A DNA stretch of 64,000 bases from Pseudomonas protegens (lineage in GTDB: Bacteria; Pseudomonadota; Gammaproteobacteria; Pseudomonadales; Pseudomonadaceae): assembly GCF_003363755.1 (NCBI RefSeq), contig NZ_CP031396.1:5984501-6048500 (forward strand). Reading direction: 5' to 3'. The position numbers and the translations under genes were made by a program. Below the pieces are notes generated by a model. It saw nothing but the letters and a program-made list of their open reading frames with translations, ran no database searches and was not told the origin of the DNA. This document shows, piece by piece, positions 25,469-33,495 of this stretch (within the stretch, counting starts at the first letter, position 1; each line of letters begins with the position of its first letter).

Positions 25469-26524
25469 TTACAACAACGCCGCACCAATCAAGCCGCAGA
25501 CAATCCCCACCAGCATGGTCAGCACGGCCACGGTCACCAGCACCCGGGCATCGAAGTCTTTGCGCAGCATCAGCAGCGACGGCAGGCTGATGCTTGGCAG
25601 GGTCATCAGCAGCGCCACCGCCGGCCCGGTGCCCAGGCCCAGGGTCATCATGGTCTGGACGATGGGAATCTCTGCCGCCGTAGGGATCACGAACAGGGTG
25701 CCGGCAATCGCCAGGGGCACCAGCCACCACAGGCTGTCGCCCATGGCGCCGTCAATGTGCGGGAACAGCCAGACCCGCGCCGCGCCCAGCACCAGTACTG
25801 CCAGCACGTAGATTGGAATGGTGCTCCAGAACAGTTGCCACAGGGTCTTGCCCCAGCGGCTGAGGAACGGCTGGTCGTTCACCGTGCTGGCTTCCACCAC
25901 CGCATCCACCGCGGCTTCCGGCAGTTGCTCGGGGCCGGCGACCCGCTGCGCCACCAGGGACACGCCCAGCACCAGGACAATGCCCGCCACCAGGCGCAGG
26001 GCGGAAAAGCCCCAGCCCAGGACAAAGCCCATGAACACCAGGGTCGCCGGGTTGAGCACCGGGTTGGCGATCCAGAACGCCAGGGCCGCACCCACCGAGA
26101 CCTTCTGCCGCCGCAGGCCGGCAGCCACTGGGGCGGCGCAGCAGGAACACATCATGCCCGGCAAGGCGAACAGCCCACCGCGCAGGGTCGAGCCGAAACC
26201 GGCGCGGCCGAACAGGCGCAGCAGCCAGTCCCGGGGAATCAGCACCTGCAGCAGGGAACCCAAGATCACCGCCAGCACCGCGGCTTTCCAGATGGCCAGG
26301 AAGTACACCTGGGAATAGGCCAGGGCGGCGCTCCAGGGCGAGCTTTGCTGATCGTTGAGGATCGACGCGCCGATGCTGTGGCTGTCGGCGGCGACAAAGG
26401 CCTTGAGGTAGTAGGGCGACCACTTCACGTAATACAGGCCGATGGCGGCCACGAGCAGGAACAGCAGGGGTTTGCACCAGAACGCCCAGCCGCGAGCGGG
26501 CTGGGTGGAGGCGAGGTTGGACAT
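25469..26524 (-). CDS. Permease of the DUF318/YraQ family
   Basis: A 351-residue inner-membrane protein with about eight helices. The family motif GMMCSCCAAPVAAGLRR appears at about residues 122-138 and is followed by AFWIANPVLNPATLVFMG; the second repeat has LFVIPTAAEIPIVQTM. Related permeases are implicated in export of metalloid or organic species (ArsP is a relative), but the substrate here is unknown. The start at 26524 follows from the first helix and its polar leader. No ars regulator is adjacent. A REPIN lies upstream. Confidence 0.8.
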   Translation of the reverse strand: MSNLASTQPARGWAFWCKPLLFLLVAAIGLYYVKWSPYYLKAFVAADSHSIGASILNDQQSSPWSAALAYSQVYFLAIWKAAVLAVILGSLLQVLIPRDWLLRLFGRAGFGSTLRGGLFALPGMMCSCCAAPVAAGLRRQKVSVGAALAFWIANPVLNPATLVFMGFVLGWGFSALRLVAGIVLVLGVSLVAQRVAGPEQLPEAAVDAVVEASTVNDQPFLSRWGKTLWQLFWSTIPIYVLAVLVLGAARVWLFPHIDGAMGDSLWWLVPLAIAGTLFVIPTAAEIPIVQTMMTLGLGTGPAVALLMTLPSISLPSLLMLRKDFDARVLVTVAVLTMLVGIVCGLIGAALL

Positions 26525-26610
26525 GAAGGGGTTTCCGCACAGAGACAATAAGCGCGAATTGTAGCCGCTGGCGCCGGTGCGCCGCGAACCGATCTCGTCC
26601 GGCATTGGAC

Positions 26611-26748
26611 TGTAGCCGCTGCCGAGCGTCAGCGAGGCTGCGCAAAGGGCCGCAGGACCTTGCTTGGCGATCTCCCGCCGAACGCGCAGCAACCTAAAGA
26701 TCGTGGCGTCTCCTGCGGAGCCGTTCGCAGCCTGCGGCAGCGGCTACA
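26611..26748. repeat. REPIN (TGTAGCCGCTGC type)
   Basis: TGTAGCCGCTGCCGAGCG at the left end is mirrored by CGCAGCCTGCGGCAGCGGCTACA at the right, ~138 bp apart, enclosing GGCCGCAGGACCTTGC-like internal sequence. It is the same family as the units at 28774-28919, 40279-40576 and 44276-44569. Confidence 0.85.
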
Positions 26749-26778
26749 GGGGCGGAGGGCGCCTGTAGTCCGGAACCA

Positions 26779-27441
26779 TCAGCTTGGGCAATCCTGCTCG
26801 CCGCCGTCCAGGCCCTGCTTGTAGCTCTGACTGTGCAGGCTGGCCTTGCCGTTGCGCCAGGTCAGGGTCAGCACGTACAGCGAGTCGAAGTCGCTGGAGG
26901 CCCAGTCCTCGGTGATCGGGCGCTTCTGGCCCACGGCCTCTTCGGCGACCTTGTTGATCAGCTCCGGCAGGTAACCGTGGGACCAGGCGGTGTAGATGAT
27001 CGCGTTGTGGTAGCGGTTGTGCAGCAGCTCGTCCGCCAGGTCGCTGGTGTCGTTGGCGGCAAAATCGATGTTCACCGGCAGGCCGAGCTTGATGGCGCTG
27101 GGGCTGATGGTCATCAAGGGGCGGATGTAGCTGTAGGAGTTGTCCAGCTCGCCTTCCTCGACGTTGCGCGTCGGGTTGGCGGCGAACACGTACTGCGCCT
27201 TGCCGAATTTTTCCGGCAGCAACGAGGCCAGGTCGAGGGCCCGGTTCAGGCCCTGGCAGTTGAGCTGGCCGAGGCCGCCGGCGGGCTTTTCCGCGTGGCG
27301 CAGGAACACCAGGGTCTGAGTGCCGTCCACCGGTTGCGCGCGGCTGACGCTGGACTCCAGCGACAGGCACAGGGCGCTGCCCAGCAGCAAGGCCGGTAGC
27401 AGCAGGTAGGCGCGGTTCTTGAAGCGGCGGAGCAGGGGCAT
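26779..27441 (-). CDS. Periplasmic histidine-phosphatase-family protein
   Basis: About 220 residues. A hydrophobic N-terminal segment (about residues 10-28) probably anchors or exports it. The phosphatase core begins LVFLRHAEKPAGGLGQL, in which the RHAEK motif (about residues 49-53) carries the catalytic His; a second conserved His is in YTAWSHGYLPEL. The family removes phosphate or is enzymatically inactive; the substrate is unknown. The MPLLRR start at 27441 is preferred because it puts the hydrophobic segment at the N-terminus; a longer frame extends to 27501. Confidence 0.8.
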   Translation of the reverse strand: MPLLRRFKNRAYLLLPALLLGSALCLSLESSVSRAQPVDGTQTLVFLRHAEKPAGGLGQLNCQGLNRALDLASLLPEKFGKAQYVFAANPTRNVEEGELDNSYSYIRPLMTISPSAIKLGLPVNIDFAANDTSDLADELLHNRYHNAIIYTAWSHGYLPELINKVAEEAVGQKRPITEDWASSDFDSLYVLTLTWRNGKASLHSQSYKQGLDGGEQDCPS

Positions 27442-27659
27442 GGCGGGATTCTTCAGCGCAAGGGGTGGAGGCTGACAAACCTGTGTGTTCCCTGTCATCA
27501 CGGCCGGTGAAGGCAGTGCTTCTGAGTCCCTGGACGGCGTTTGGTTCGATGAGGCGCCAGACTAACCGCGGTATGTTGCCGATTTAAGAAAACCCGGCGG
27601 ATAATCGCCGACCGTTGCCTCGTGTGGCGCCCCCCTTTGACTGTCATTGGAAGCCTGTC

Positions 27660-28364
27660 ATGACCGATCTTTCCGCTTTTGCCGTTACCCAGAAATGGCC
27701 TGCGCAGTTTCCCGAATGGATTCAGCTGTACTCCCTGCCGACCCCTAACGGGGTCAAGGTTTCGATCATGCTCGAAGAGATCGGCCTGCCTTATGAAGCG
27801 CACCGGGTCAGCTTCGAGACCCAGGACCAGATGACCCCGGAGTTCCTCAGCGTCAGCCCGAACAACAAGATCCCGGCGATTCTCGATCCCCATGGTCCTG
27901 GCGACCAGCCTTTGGCATTGTTCGAATCGGGGGCGATCCTGATTTACCTGGCGGACAAGAGCGGGCAGTTGCTGGCCCAGGAGTCGGCGGCGCGTTATGA
28001 AACCATCCAGTGGCTGATGTTCCAGATGGGCGGCATCGGGCCGATGTTCGGGCAGGTGGGGTTCTTCCACAAATTCGCCGGCAAGGACTACGAGGACAAG
28101 CGGCCGCTGGAGCGTTATGTGAACGAGGCCAAGCGGTTGCTGGGGGTGTTGGACAAGCACCTGGAGGGGCGCGAGTGGATCATGGGCGAGCGCTACACCA
28201 TTGCCGATATTGCGACTTTTCCGTGGATTCGGAATCTGGTCGGGTTTTATGAGGCGGGCGGGTTGGTGGGGATTGATAGCTTCCCGCAGGTGCAGCGGGT
28301 GCTGGCCAAGTTTGTGGCGCGGCCGGCGGTGATTCGTGGGTTGGAGATTCCCAAGGTGGTTTGA
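27660..28364 (+). CDS. Glutathione S-transferase (YfcG-like)
   Basis: A 234-residue cytosolic GST. The N-terminal thioredoxin domain shows IQLYSLPTPNGVKVSIMLEEIGLPYE (about residues 20-45), with Thr/Asn at the position of the YfcG active-site residues, and NNKIPAILDP with the cis-Pro. The FESGAILIYLAD motif binds the glutathione gamma-glutamyl group. The C-terminal helical domain includes YTIADIATFPWIRN. The family includes disulfide-bond reductases using glutathione. It stands alone, divergent from the phosphatase gene. Confidence 0.9.
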   Translation: MTDLSAFAVTQKWPAQFPEWIQLYSLPTPNGVKVSIMLEEIGLPYEAHRVSFETQDQMTPEFLSVSPNNKIPAILDPHGPGDQPLALFESGAILIYLADKSGQLLAQESAARYETIQWLMFQMGGIGPMFGQVGFFHKFAGKDYEDKRPLERYVNEAKRLLGVLDKHLEGREWIMGERYTIADIATFPWIRNLVGFYEAGGLVGIDSFPQVQRVLAKFVARPAVIRGLEIPKVV

Positions 28365-28429
28365 GGTGTTTTTTTAGGGTGGGGCGAAGGGGGGGCATCT
28401 TCGGTGTTGCGGGTGTGGCTACTTAGGGG

Positions 28430-28745
28430 TTTGCTCTTGTAGCGAGTGGGACGGGGTACATATCCATTGCTGCGGTCACGGCTACTTAGGGTTTCGCCCT
28501 TACGGCGAGTCCCTTTTTACAAACGCCTAAAAAGGAACCAAAAACGCTTGCCCCTCCATGGGCCCCTCGCTAGGGCTCGGGGTTCCCTCGCTTCGGCATT
28601 GCTCCGGGGGGCCGCCGCCAACCGGCCATCCATGGCCGGGTGGCGGCTAGCTCGGCATCCATGCCGAGCTGCCCCCTACGCAACGCCTGCGCTCGGCCGG
28701 CTGGGAAGGGGCCGGAAGATCAAGATCAAGATCAAGATCAAAAGC
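28430..28745 (+). repeat. Large intergenic repeat element, left copy
   Basis: The stretch begins GTAGCGAGTGGGACGGGGTACATATCC, continues through TTTCGCCCTTACGGCGAGTC, a palindrome around GGCCATCCATGGCCGG, and CGGCATCCATGCCG, and ends with a (AAGATC)n run before AAAAGCCAAAACC. The same ordered landmarks recur in reverse at 28975-29210, so both are copies of one mobile-looking Pseudomonas intergenic repeat. No protein-coding gene is supported in it. Confidence 0.7.
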
Positions 28746-28773
28746 CAAAACCAAGGTGCGCAGGCCGGCTCCT

Positions 28774-28919
28774 TGTAGCCGCTGCCGAAGGCTGCGAACG
28801 AGCGCTCGCGCTCGCAAAACCAGGCGGCGCGATAGGTCAGGAATATCGGGGAGGCAGGTTTAGCGTCTCCTGCGACGGAATGCCGCCCAGAGCGGTCGCA
28901 GCCTTCGGCAGCGGCTACA
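28774..28919. repeat. REPIN between the two large repeat copies
   Basis: TGTAGCCGCTGCCGAAGGCTGCGA at the left is the exact reverse complement of TCGCAGCCTTCGGCAGCGGCTACA at the right. Unlike the other REPINs here, its two ends match perfectly over 24 bp. It sits in the centre of the inverted large repeats, making a nested palindromic island. Confidence 0.85.
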
Positions 28920-28974
28920 TGTAACGCGAACGGCGATGAAACAGGCCGGCCGGCAGGCCGCCGTCAGATGTTGA

Positions 28975-29210
28975 TCTTGCTCTGGCTTTTGATCTTGATC
29001 TGAACGCCCCGTTAACCACGATGGCCGAACGCAGGCATTGATCCGTGGGTAACCCGGCAGGGATGCCGGGTTAGCCGCCACCCGGCCATGGATGGCCGGT
29101 GGCGGCGGCCCACGGATCAATGCCGGAGTTCGGGCATGCCGAGCCTAGGCGAGGCACCGAGTGGAGGGGCAGGAGCCTTTGGTTACTTTGGGCTTTTCAA
29201 AGTGACTCGC
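28975..29210 (-). repeat. Large intergenic repeat element, right inverted copy
   Basis: Read on the minus strand it repeats the landmarks of 28430-28745 in order: CTCGCTGTAAGAGCG end, AGTAACCAAAGG, the GGCATGCCCGAACTCCGG segment, palindromes GGCCATCCATGGCCGG and AACCCGGCAT, and a terminal GATCAAGATCAAAAGCC run. The outer end leads straight into the 60-bp tandem array, which is an amplification of the element's own terminal 60 bp. Confidence 0.7.
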
Positions 29211-29627
29211 TGTAAGAGCGAAACCGCCAGCGGCCGCCCCCGCAGGAACGGATATGTACCCAACCCCCGCTGTAAGAGCGAAATCGCCAGCGGCCGCCCC
29301 CGCAGGAACGGATATGTACCCAACCCCCGCTGTAAGAGCGAAATCGCCAGCGGCCGCCCCCGCAGGAACGGATATGTACCCAACCCCCGCTGTAAGAGCG
29401 AAATCGCCAGCGGCCGCCCCCGCAGGAACGGATATGTACCCAACCCCCGCTGTAAGAGCGAAACCGCCAGCGGCCGCCCCCGCAGGAATGGATATGTACC
29501 CCCTCCCACTCGCTGTAAGAGCGAAACCCCAAGTAGCCCTGACCGCCGCACCGGATATGTACCCAACCCACCGCTGTAAGAGCGAAACCACCAACCGCCA
29601 CACCCGCAGCAACGAATATGTACACTT
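29208..29627. repeat. Tandem array of seven 60-bp units
   Basis: From CGCTGTAAGAGCG at 29208 the sequence repeats with an exact 60-bp period: five units are nearly identical (C/T changes after GCGAAA and one in GCAGGAAC/TGG) and two more at 29515-29627 are diverged. Each unit contains GTAAGAGCGAAA, GCCAGCGGCCGCCCCCGC and GGATATGTACCCAACC. Because 60 is a multiple of three, long frames are open in several phases on both strands; these are artefacts of the repeat. There are no spacers and no cas genes. Confidence 0.95.
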
Positions 29628-29664
29628 CACCCCCAGCCCCCCACCGACCCCAGGCTCCCTCTAA

Positions 29665-30510
29665 ATGCCCGCCCTGAACTTCAAGCAAATCGACGTCTTC
29701 AGCGCCACCCCCCTCAAGGGCAACCCCCTGGCCGTGGTGTTCAACGCCGACGATCTCAGCGACGAACGCATGGCCGCTTTCGCCACCTGGACCAACCTCA
29801 GCGAAACCACCTTCCTGCTAAAGCCCCGCGACCCTCGGGCCGACTATCGCTTGCGGATCTTCACCACCACCCAAGAGCTGCCCTTCGCCGGTCACCCGAC
29901 CTTGGGCAGTTGCCATGCCTGGCTCGAAGCCGGTGGGGTGCCCCGGGGCGAGGAGATCATTCAGGAGTGTGAAGTCGGTCTGGTGCGCATTCGTCGTCAG
30001 GGCGATCAGTTGGCCTTTCTCGCGCCGCCGCTGCTCAAGTCCGGCCCGGTGGAGCCCGAGGTGCTGGAGCAGGTAGGCCGTGGCCTGGGCCTGAAAGCCG
30101 GGGATATCGTCCAGGCGCAGTGGGTCGACAACGGCGCCGGCTGGCTGGCGGTGATGCTCGGCGAGCGCCAGCAGGTGCTGGATCTGCAACCGGACTACCC
30201 GGCACTGATCGGTCTGGCCGTAGGGGTGATCGCGCCCTGTGACCCCGAGCACGATGACACCGATGCGCAGTTCGAGGTGCGGGCCTTTATCGCCGGTGAT
30301 GGCATGCCCGAAGACCCGGCCACCGGCAGCCTCAATGCCGGGATCGCCCAGTGGCTGCTGGGGGCCGGGCTGGCGCCGTCGCGCTATCGGGTCAGCCAGG
30401 GCCTGAGCATGGGCCGCGCTGGGTCCATCGATGTGGAGCAGGTGGGCGATGAGGTGTGGATCGGCGGCTCTGCCGTCACCTGTATTGAAGGCAAGTTTCT
30501 CGCAGGGTGA
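29665..30510 (+). CDS. PhzF-family isomerase-like protein
   Basis: A 281-residue protein of the PhzF/diaminopimelate-epimerase fold. FKQIDVFSATPLKGNPLAVVF opens the first half; the catalytic Glu equivalent is in NLSETTFLL (about residue 46), FAGHPTLGS follows, and DGMPEDPATGSLNAGIA marks the second half. Members isomerise small carboxylates; only some act in phenazine synthesis, and there is no phenazine cluster here, so this is a general family paralogue. It starts directly after the 60-bp tandem array, so its promoter must lie within or beyond the repeats. Confidence 0.88.
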   Translation: MPALNFKQIDVFSATPLKGNPLAVVFNADDLSDERMAAFATWTNLSETTFLLKPRDPRADYRLRIFTTTQELPFAGHPTLGSCHAWLEAGGVPRGEEIIQECEVGLVRIRRQGDQLAFLAPPLLKSGPVEPEVLEQVGRGLGLKAGDIVQAQWVDNGAGWLAVMLGERQQVLDLQPDYPALIGLAVGVIAPCDPEHDDTDAQFEVRAFIAGDGMPEDPATGSLNAGIAQWLLGAGLAPSRYRVSQGLSMGRAGSIDVEQVGDEVWIGGSAVTCIEGKFLAG

Positions 30511-30544
30511 AGCCGCGGCAAGTGTCCAGCTGCAAGCCCAGCCC

Positions 30545-30612
30545 GGCGCTTTTGCCACTTGCCGCTTGCCGCTTGCCGCTTGCCGCTCGAAGCTTGTTGC
30601 TTGTTGCTGCTC
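30545..30612. repeat. TTGCCGC heptamer repeat
   Basis: Four or more copies of CTTGCCG in tandem are followed by CTCGAAGCTTG and a TTGTTGC pair. A related CTTGCCGTTTGCCGCTCGAAGC stretch lies at 20480-20505. This is the simple-sequence spacer type typical of this group, downstream of the PhzF-like gene. Confidence 0.75.
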
Positions 30613-30815
30613 CTCTGTCTTGCGTCAGATGGTCGCAGGCCGGCCTGCGCGGGCCTTCGCCAAGCCCATGAATAGCGGGCCTGGCGCTGATTGTTAGCAG
30701 ATTCGCAAGACTCTCTTGAGCCGTGCGGGTTTGTACCACGGCGGCTCTGGGCATAAGCTTTCAGCCTTTTTTCGCCATCGCTCGTGTTGTCCCGCGCTCA
30801 GCCTTAGGAAAAATC

Positions 30816-31790
30816 ATGTCCAGCCAGTTCCCAGAAGCCCGTCCCCGTCGCCTGCGTCGCTCCGAACAACTGCGCAGTCTGTTCCAGGAAACCGAATTCA
30901 CCCTCAACGACCTGGTGCTGCCGATTTTCGTCGAGGAGGAAATCGACGATTTCGTGCCGATCAAGAGCATGCCCGGGGTGATGCGCATCCCCGAATCCAA
31001 GCTGGCCGGGGAGATCGAGCGTTACGCCCGCGCCGGGATCAAGTCGGTGATGACTTTCGGTGTGTCGCACCACCTGGACTGCGATGGCAGCGATACCTGG
31101 AAGGAAAACGGCCTGGTGTCGCGCATGTCGCGCATCGCCAAGGACGCGGTGCCGGAGATGATCGTGATGTCCGACACCTGCTTCTGCGAATACACCGAGC
31201 ACGGCCACTGTGGCGTGATGCACGGCCATGAAGTGGACAATGACCAGACCCTGATCAACCTCGGCAAGCAGGCGGTGGCCGCGGCCCGTGCCGGCGCCGA
31301 CGTGATCGCGCCGTCGGCGGCCATGGACGGTCAGGTCCAGGCCATCCGCCGCGCCCTGGACGCCGCCGGTTTCACCCAGACGCCGATCATGGCCTATTCC
31401 ACCAAGTTCGCTTCGGCGCTCTACGGCCCGTTCCGCGAAGCGGGCGGCAGTGCGCTCAAGGGCGACCGCAAGAGCTACCAGATGAACCCGATGAACCGTC
31501 GCGAAGCGGTGCGCGAATCCCTGCTGGACGAGCAGGAAGGCGCCGACTCGCTGATGGTCAAACCGGCCGGGGCCTACCTGGACATCATCCGTGACATCCG
31601 CGAGGCCTCGCGCCTGCCGGTGGCGGCGTACCAGGTCAGCGGCGAGTACGCGATGATCAAGTTCGGCGCCCAGGCCGGGGCCATCGACGAGCAGCGTGTG
31701 GTGCGTGAAAGCCTGGGTTCGATCAAGCGCGCCGGCGCCGACCTGATCTTCACCTACTTCGCCATGGACCTGGCCCTGGCCGGGATCTGA
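30816..31790 (+). CDS. hemB: Delta-aminolevulinic acid dehydratase (porphobilinogen synthase), zinc-type
   Basis: A 324-residue enzyme condensing two 5-aminolevulinate molecules to porphobilinogen in haem synthesis. The Schiff-base lysines lie in MAYSTKFASALYGPFR (about residue 195) and SLMVKPAGAYLD (about 249). The metal site reads DTCFCEYTEHGHCG (about 119-132): three cysteines, as in zinc-dependent enzymes, rather than the Asp-rich site of the Mg-dependent P. aeruginosa HemB. It is therefore probably an alternative HemB beside a main copy elsewhere. The ATG at 30816 (MSSQFPEA) is chosen. A terminator separates it from the downstream Fur-controlled sigma-factor gene. Confidence 0.93.
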   Translation: MSSQFPEARPRRLRRSEQLRSLFQETEFTLNDLVLPIFVEEEIDDFVPIKSMPGVMRIPESKLAGEIERYARAGIKSVMTFGVSHHLDCDGSDTWKENGLVSRMSRIAKDAVPEMIVMSDTCFCEYTEHGHCGVMHGHEVDNDQTLINLGKQAVAAARAGADVIAPSAAMDGQVQAIRRALDAAGFTQTPIMAYSTKFASALYGPFREAGGSALKGDRKSYQMNPMNRREAVRESLLDEQEGADSLMVKPAGAYLDIIRDIREASRLPVAAYQVSGEYAMIKFGAQAGAIDEQRVVRESLGSIKRAGADLIFTYFAMDLALAGI

Positions 31791-31808
31791 CCAGGCCCCC
31801 GCCGTACC

Positions 31809-31840
31809 GCCACGAACGTCGTCCGGCGTTCGTGGCTCTT
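31809..31840 (+). terminator. Terminator after hemB
   Basis: GCCACGAACG (31809-31818) pairs over 10 bp with CGTTCGTGGC (31827-31836), followed by TCTT. It separates hemB from the Fur box and the sigma-factor gene. Confidence 0.75.
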
Positions 31841-31862
31841 GCCAAGACTTCCGCCCCTACAT

Positions 31863-31881
31863 GACAATGCGATTCATTATC
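31863..31881. promoter_or_regulatory. Fur box upstream of the ECF sigma-factor gene
   Basis: GACAATGCGATTCATTATC matches 15 of 19 positions of the Fur consensus GATAATGATAATCATTATC, with the right half (ATTCATTATC) nearly perfect. It lies about 20 bp before the sigma-factor ATG, where Fe-Fur would block transcription, so the sigma/anti-sigma pair should be made in iron starvation. Confidence 0.75.
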
Positions 31882-31901
31882 AAATATGAATCCTTATTGT
31901 C

Positions 31902-32423
31902 ATGCCCGCCGACGACTTATCCCTGCGCAGTGCCGTCACCGATCTGTACACCCATCACCACGGCTGGCTGCAGGGCTGGTTGCGCCAGCGCCTGGGCAAC
32001 ACCTTCGATGCCGCCGATCTGGCCCAGGACACCTTCGTGCGGGTGCTCAAGGCGCGCAATGCCCTGGAGATCCGTGAGCCGCGGCCCTACTTGTCGCGCA
32101 TCGCCAATGGCCTGCTGATCGACCTGTTTCGCCGCCGCTCCCTGGAGCAGGCGTACCTGGAGGCCCTGGCCCTGGTGCCCGAGGGCGAGCAGCCGTCGCC
32201 GGAGGAGCAGAACCTGATGCTCCAGGCGCTGTTGGAGGTCGACCGGCTGCTGGACGGCCTGGGGGCCAGGGTCAAGCAGGCTTTCCTGCTGTCCCAGTGC
32301 GATGGCCTGACCTACGAGCAGATCGCCGAACGCCTGCAGATCTCGGTGCGCAGCGTCAACAACTACATGGCCAAGGCCATGGAGCATTGCTGCCTGATGC
32401 AGATGCGGATGCAGCTGTCATGA
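31902..32423 (+). CDS. FecI-type ECF sigma factor
   Basis: A 173-residue iron-starvation sigma factor. Region 2 shows FDAADLAQDTFVRVLKARN (about residues 34-52) and LIDLFRRRSLE; region 4 has LSQCDGLTYEQIAERLQISVRSVNNYMAKAMEHC (about 128-162). It directs RNA polymerase to the promoter of its cognate TonB receptor when the surface signal arrives. The fecR-like gene starts within its stop codon (ATGA overlap). A Fur box precedes it; there is no clear ribosome binding site, so the exact start is uncertain by a few codons. Confidence 0.9.
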   Translation: MPADDLSLRSAVTDLYTHHHGWLQGWLRQRLGNTFDAADLAQDTFVRVLKARNALEIREPRPYLSRIANGLLIDLFRRRSLEQAYLEALALVPEGEQPSPEEQNLMLQALLEVDRLLDGLGARVKQAFLLSQCDGLTYEQIAERLQISVRSVNNYMAKAMEHCCLMQMRMQLS

Positions 32424-33391
32424 GTTTTGCCAACCTGCAACTGAGCGTGAGCGAGCGCCAGGCCATCAGCGGCGCGGCGCGCTGGTATGCGCAGTTGCGC
32501 TCCGGCACCGCCAGCGAACAGGAACTGGCGGCCTGGCGCGAATGGCTGGCCGCCGACCCCTTGCATCGCCAGGCCTGGGAACGCATGCAGCAACTGGGCG
32601 AGCAGATGTCGGCCCTGCCTGGCGGTCTGGCCGGTTCCACCTTACGCGGGGCCGGGCGCTCGCGCCGTGAGCTGATGCGCAATCTGGTGGTGCTGGCTTC
32701 GGCCGGCTCCCTGGGCTGGCTGGGTTGGCGCAGCGACAGCGCCCAGCAATTGCTGGCGGACTATCGAACCCAGGTCGGCGAGCGCCGCGAAGTGCGCCTG
32801 GCGGACGGCAGTGCATTGCTGCTCAACACCGACACCTCGGTGAATGTGGCTTTCGACGGTCAGCAGCGCCGGTTGCAGTTGCTCTGGGGCGAGATGCTGG
32901 TGAGCGCCGGCGTTGATGCGCAGCACAGGCCATTGCGGATCATCACCCGCCACGGCGAGGTCCAGGCCCAGAGCGCGCGTTTCGTGTTGCGCAGCGAAGA
33001 GCGCGAGGATCAGGTGGCGGTGCTGGAGCAGGGCGTGCAGGTCAGCCTGGGTAACGGGGCGCTGGTGCGTCGGGTCGAAGCCGGGCAGCAACTGGCTTTC
33101 AACACCCGGAGTTTCGCCGCGCTACAACCCAACGACGCTTCAGTAGGCGCCTGGCGCCAGGGCAGCATCATCGCCCTCGACCGACCCTTGGAGGACTTGC
33201 TGGCGGACCTGTCGCGCTACCGCCGGGGTGTGGTGCAGTGCGATCCGCAGATTGCCGGCCTGAAGATTTCCGGGGCCTTTCCCATCGATGACACCGACCG
33301 CGCCCTGGCGGCGCTTGAGAGCGGTTTCTCGCTGCGCATCGAGCGCTACACCCGCTATTGGGTGCGGGTGTCCCAGCGCCGCCTCGGCTGA
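32420..33391 (+). CDS. FecR-type anti-sigma factor/sigma regulator
   Basis: A 323-residue inner-membrane signal transducer. The N-terminal cytoplasmic domain (about residues 10-85) has AARWYAQLRSGTASEQELAAWREWLAADPLHRQAWERM, a single hydrophobic segment lies at about 95-110 (LVVLASAGSLGWLGW), and the periplasmic FecR domain follows (GERREVRLADGSALLLNTDTSVNVAF). It holds the FecI-type sigma factor until the TonB receptor's signalling domain contacts its C-terminus. The start overlaps the sigma-factor stop, so the two are co-translated. Confidence 0.92.
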   Translation: MSFANLQLSVSERQAISGAARWYAQLRSGTASEQELAAWREWLAADPLHRQAWERMQQLGEQMSALPGGLAGSTLRGAGRSRRELMRNLVVLASAGSLGWLGWRSDSAQQLLADYRTQVGERREVRLADGSALLLNTDTSVNVAFDGQQRRLQLLWGEMLVSAGVDAQHRPLRIITRHGEVQAQSARFVLRSEEREDQVAVLEQGVQVSLGNGALVRRVEAGQQLAFNTRSFAALQPNDASVGAWRQGSIIALDRPLEDLLADLSRYRRGVVQCDPQIAGLKISGAFPIDDTDRALAALESGFSLRIERYTRYWVRVSQRRLG

Positions 33392-33495
33392 AACCAAGCG
33401 GTAAAAAATAATTATTCCGGTCTTTGCACTTTTGCCCATTCTGATCCGGCTCATCCCCCAGTGGATTCATTTTCAAGATTGGGGGAAGGCAAAAC

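Noticed and set aside
29208..29627. Possible CRISPR array
   Set aside because: Units are contiguous 60-bp direct repeats without unique spacers, and no cas genes are present.
29088..29688. Several 127-163-residue repetitive open frames on both strands across the 60-bp array
   Set aside because: A 60-bp unit is a multiple of three, so frames stay open by arithmetic; they overlap each other on both strands, lack ribosome binding sites and consist of the same 20-residue unit.
29665..30510. Phenazine biosynthesis gene
   Set aside because: The PhzF fold is common outside phenazine clusters and no other phz gene is nearby.
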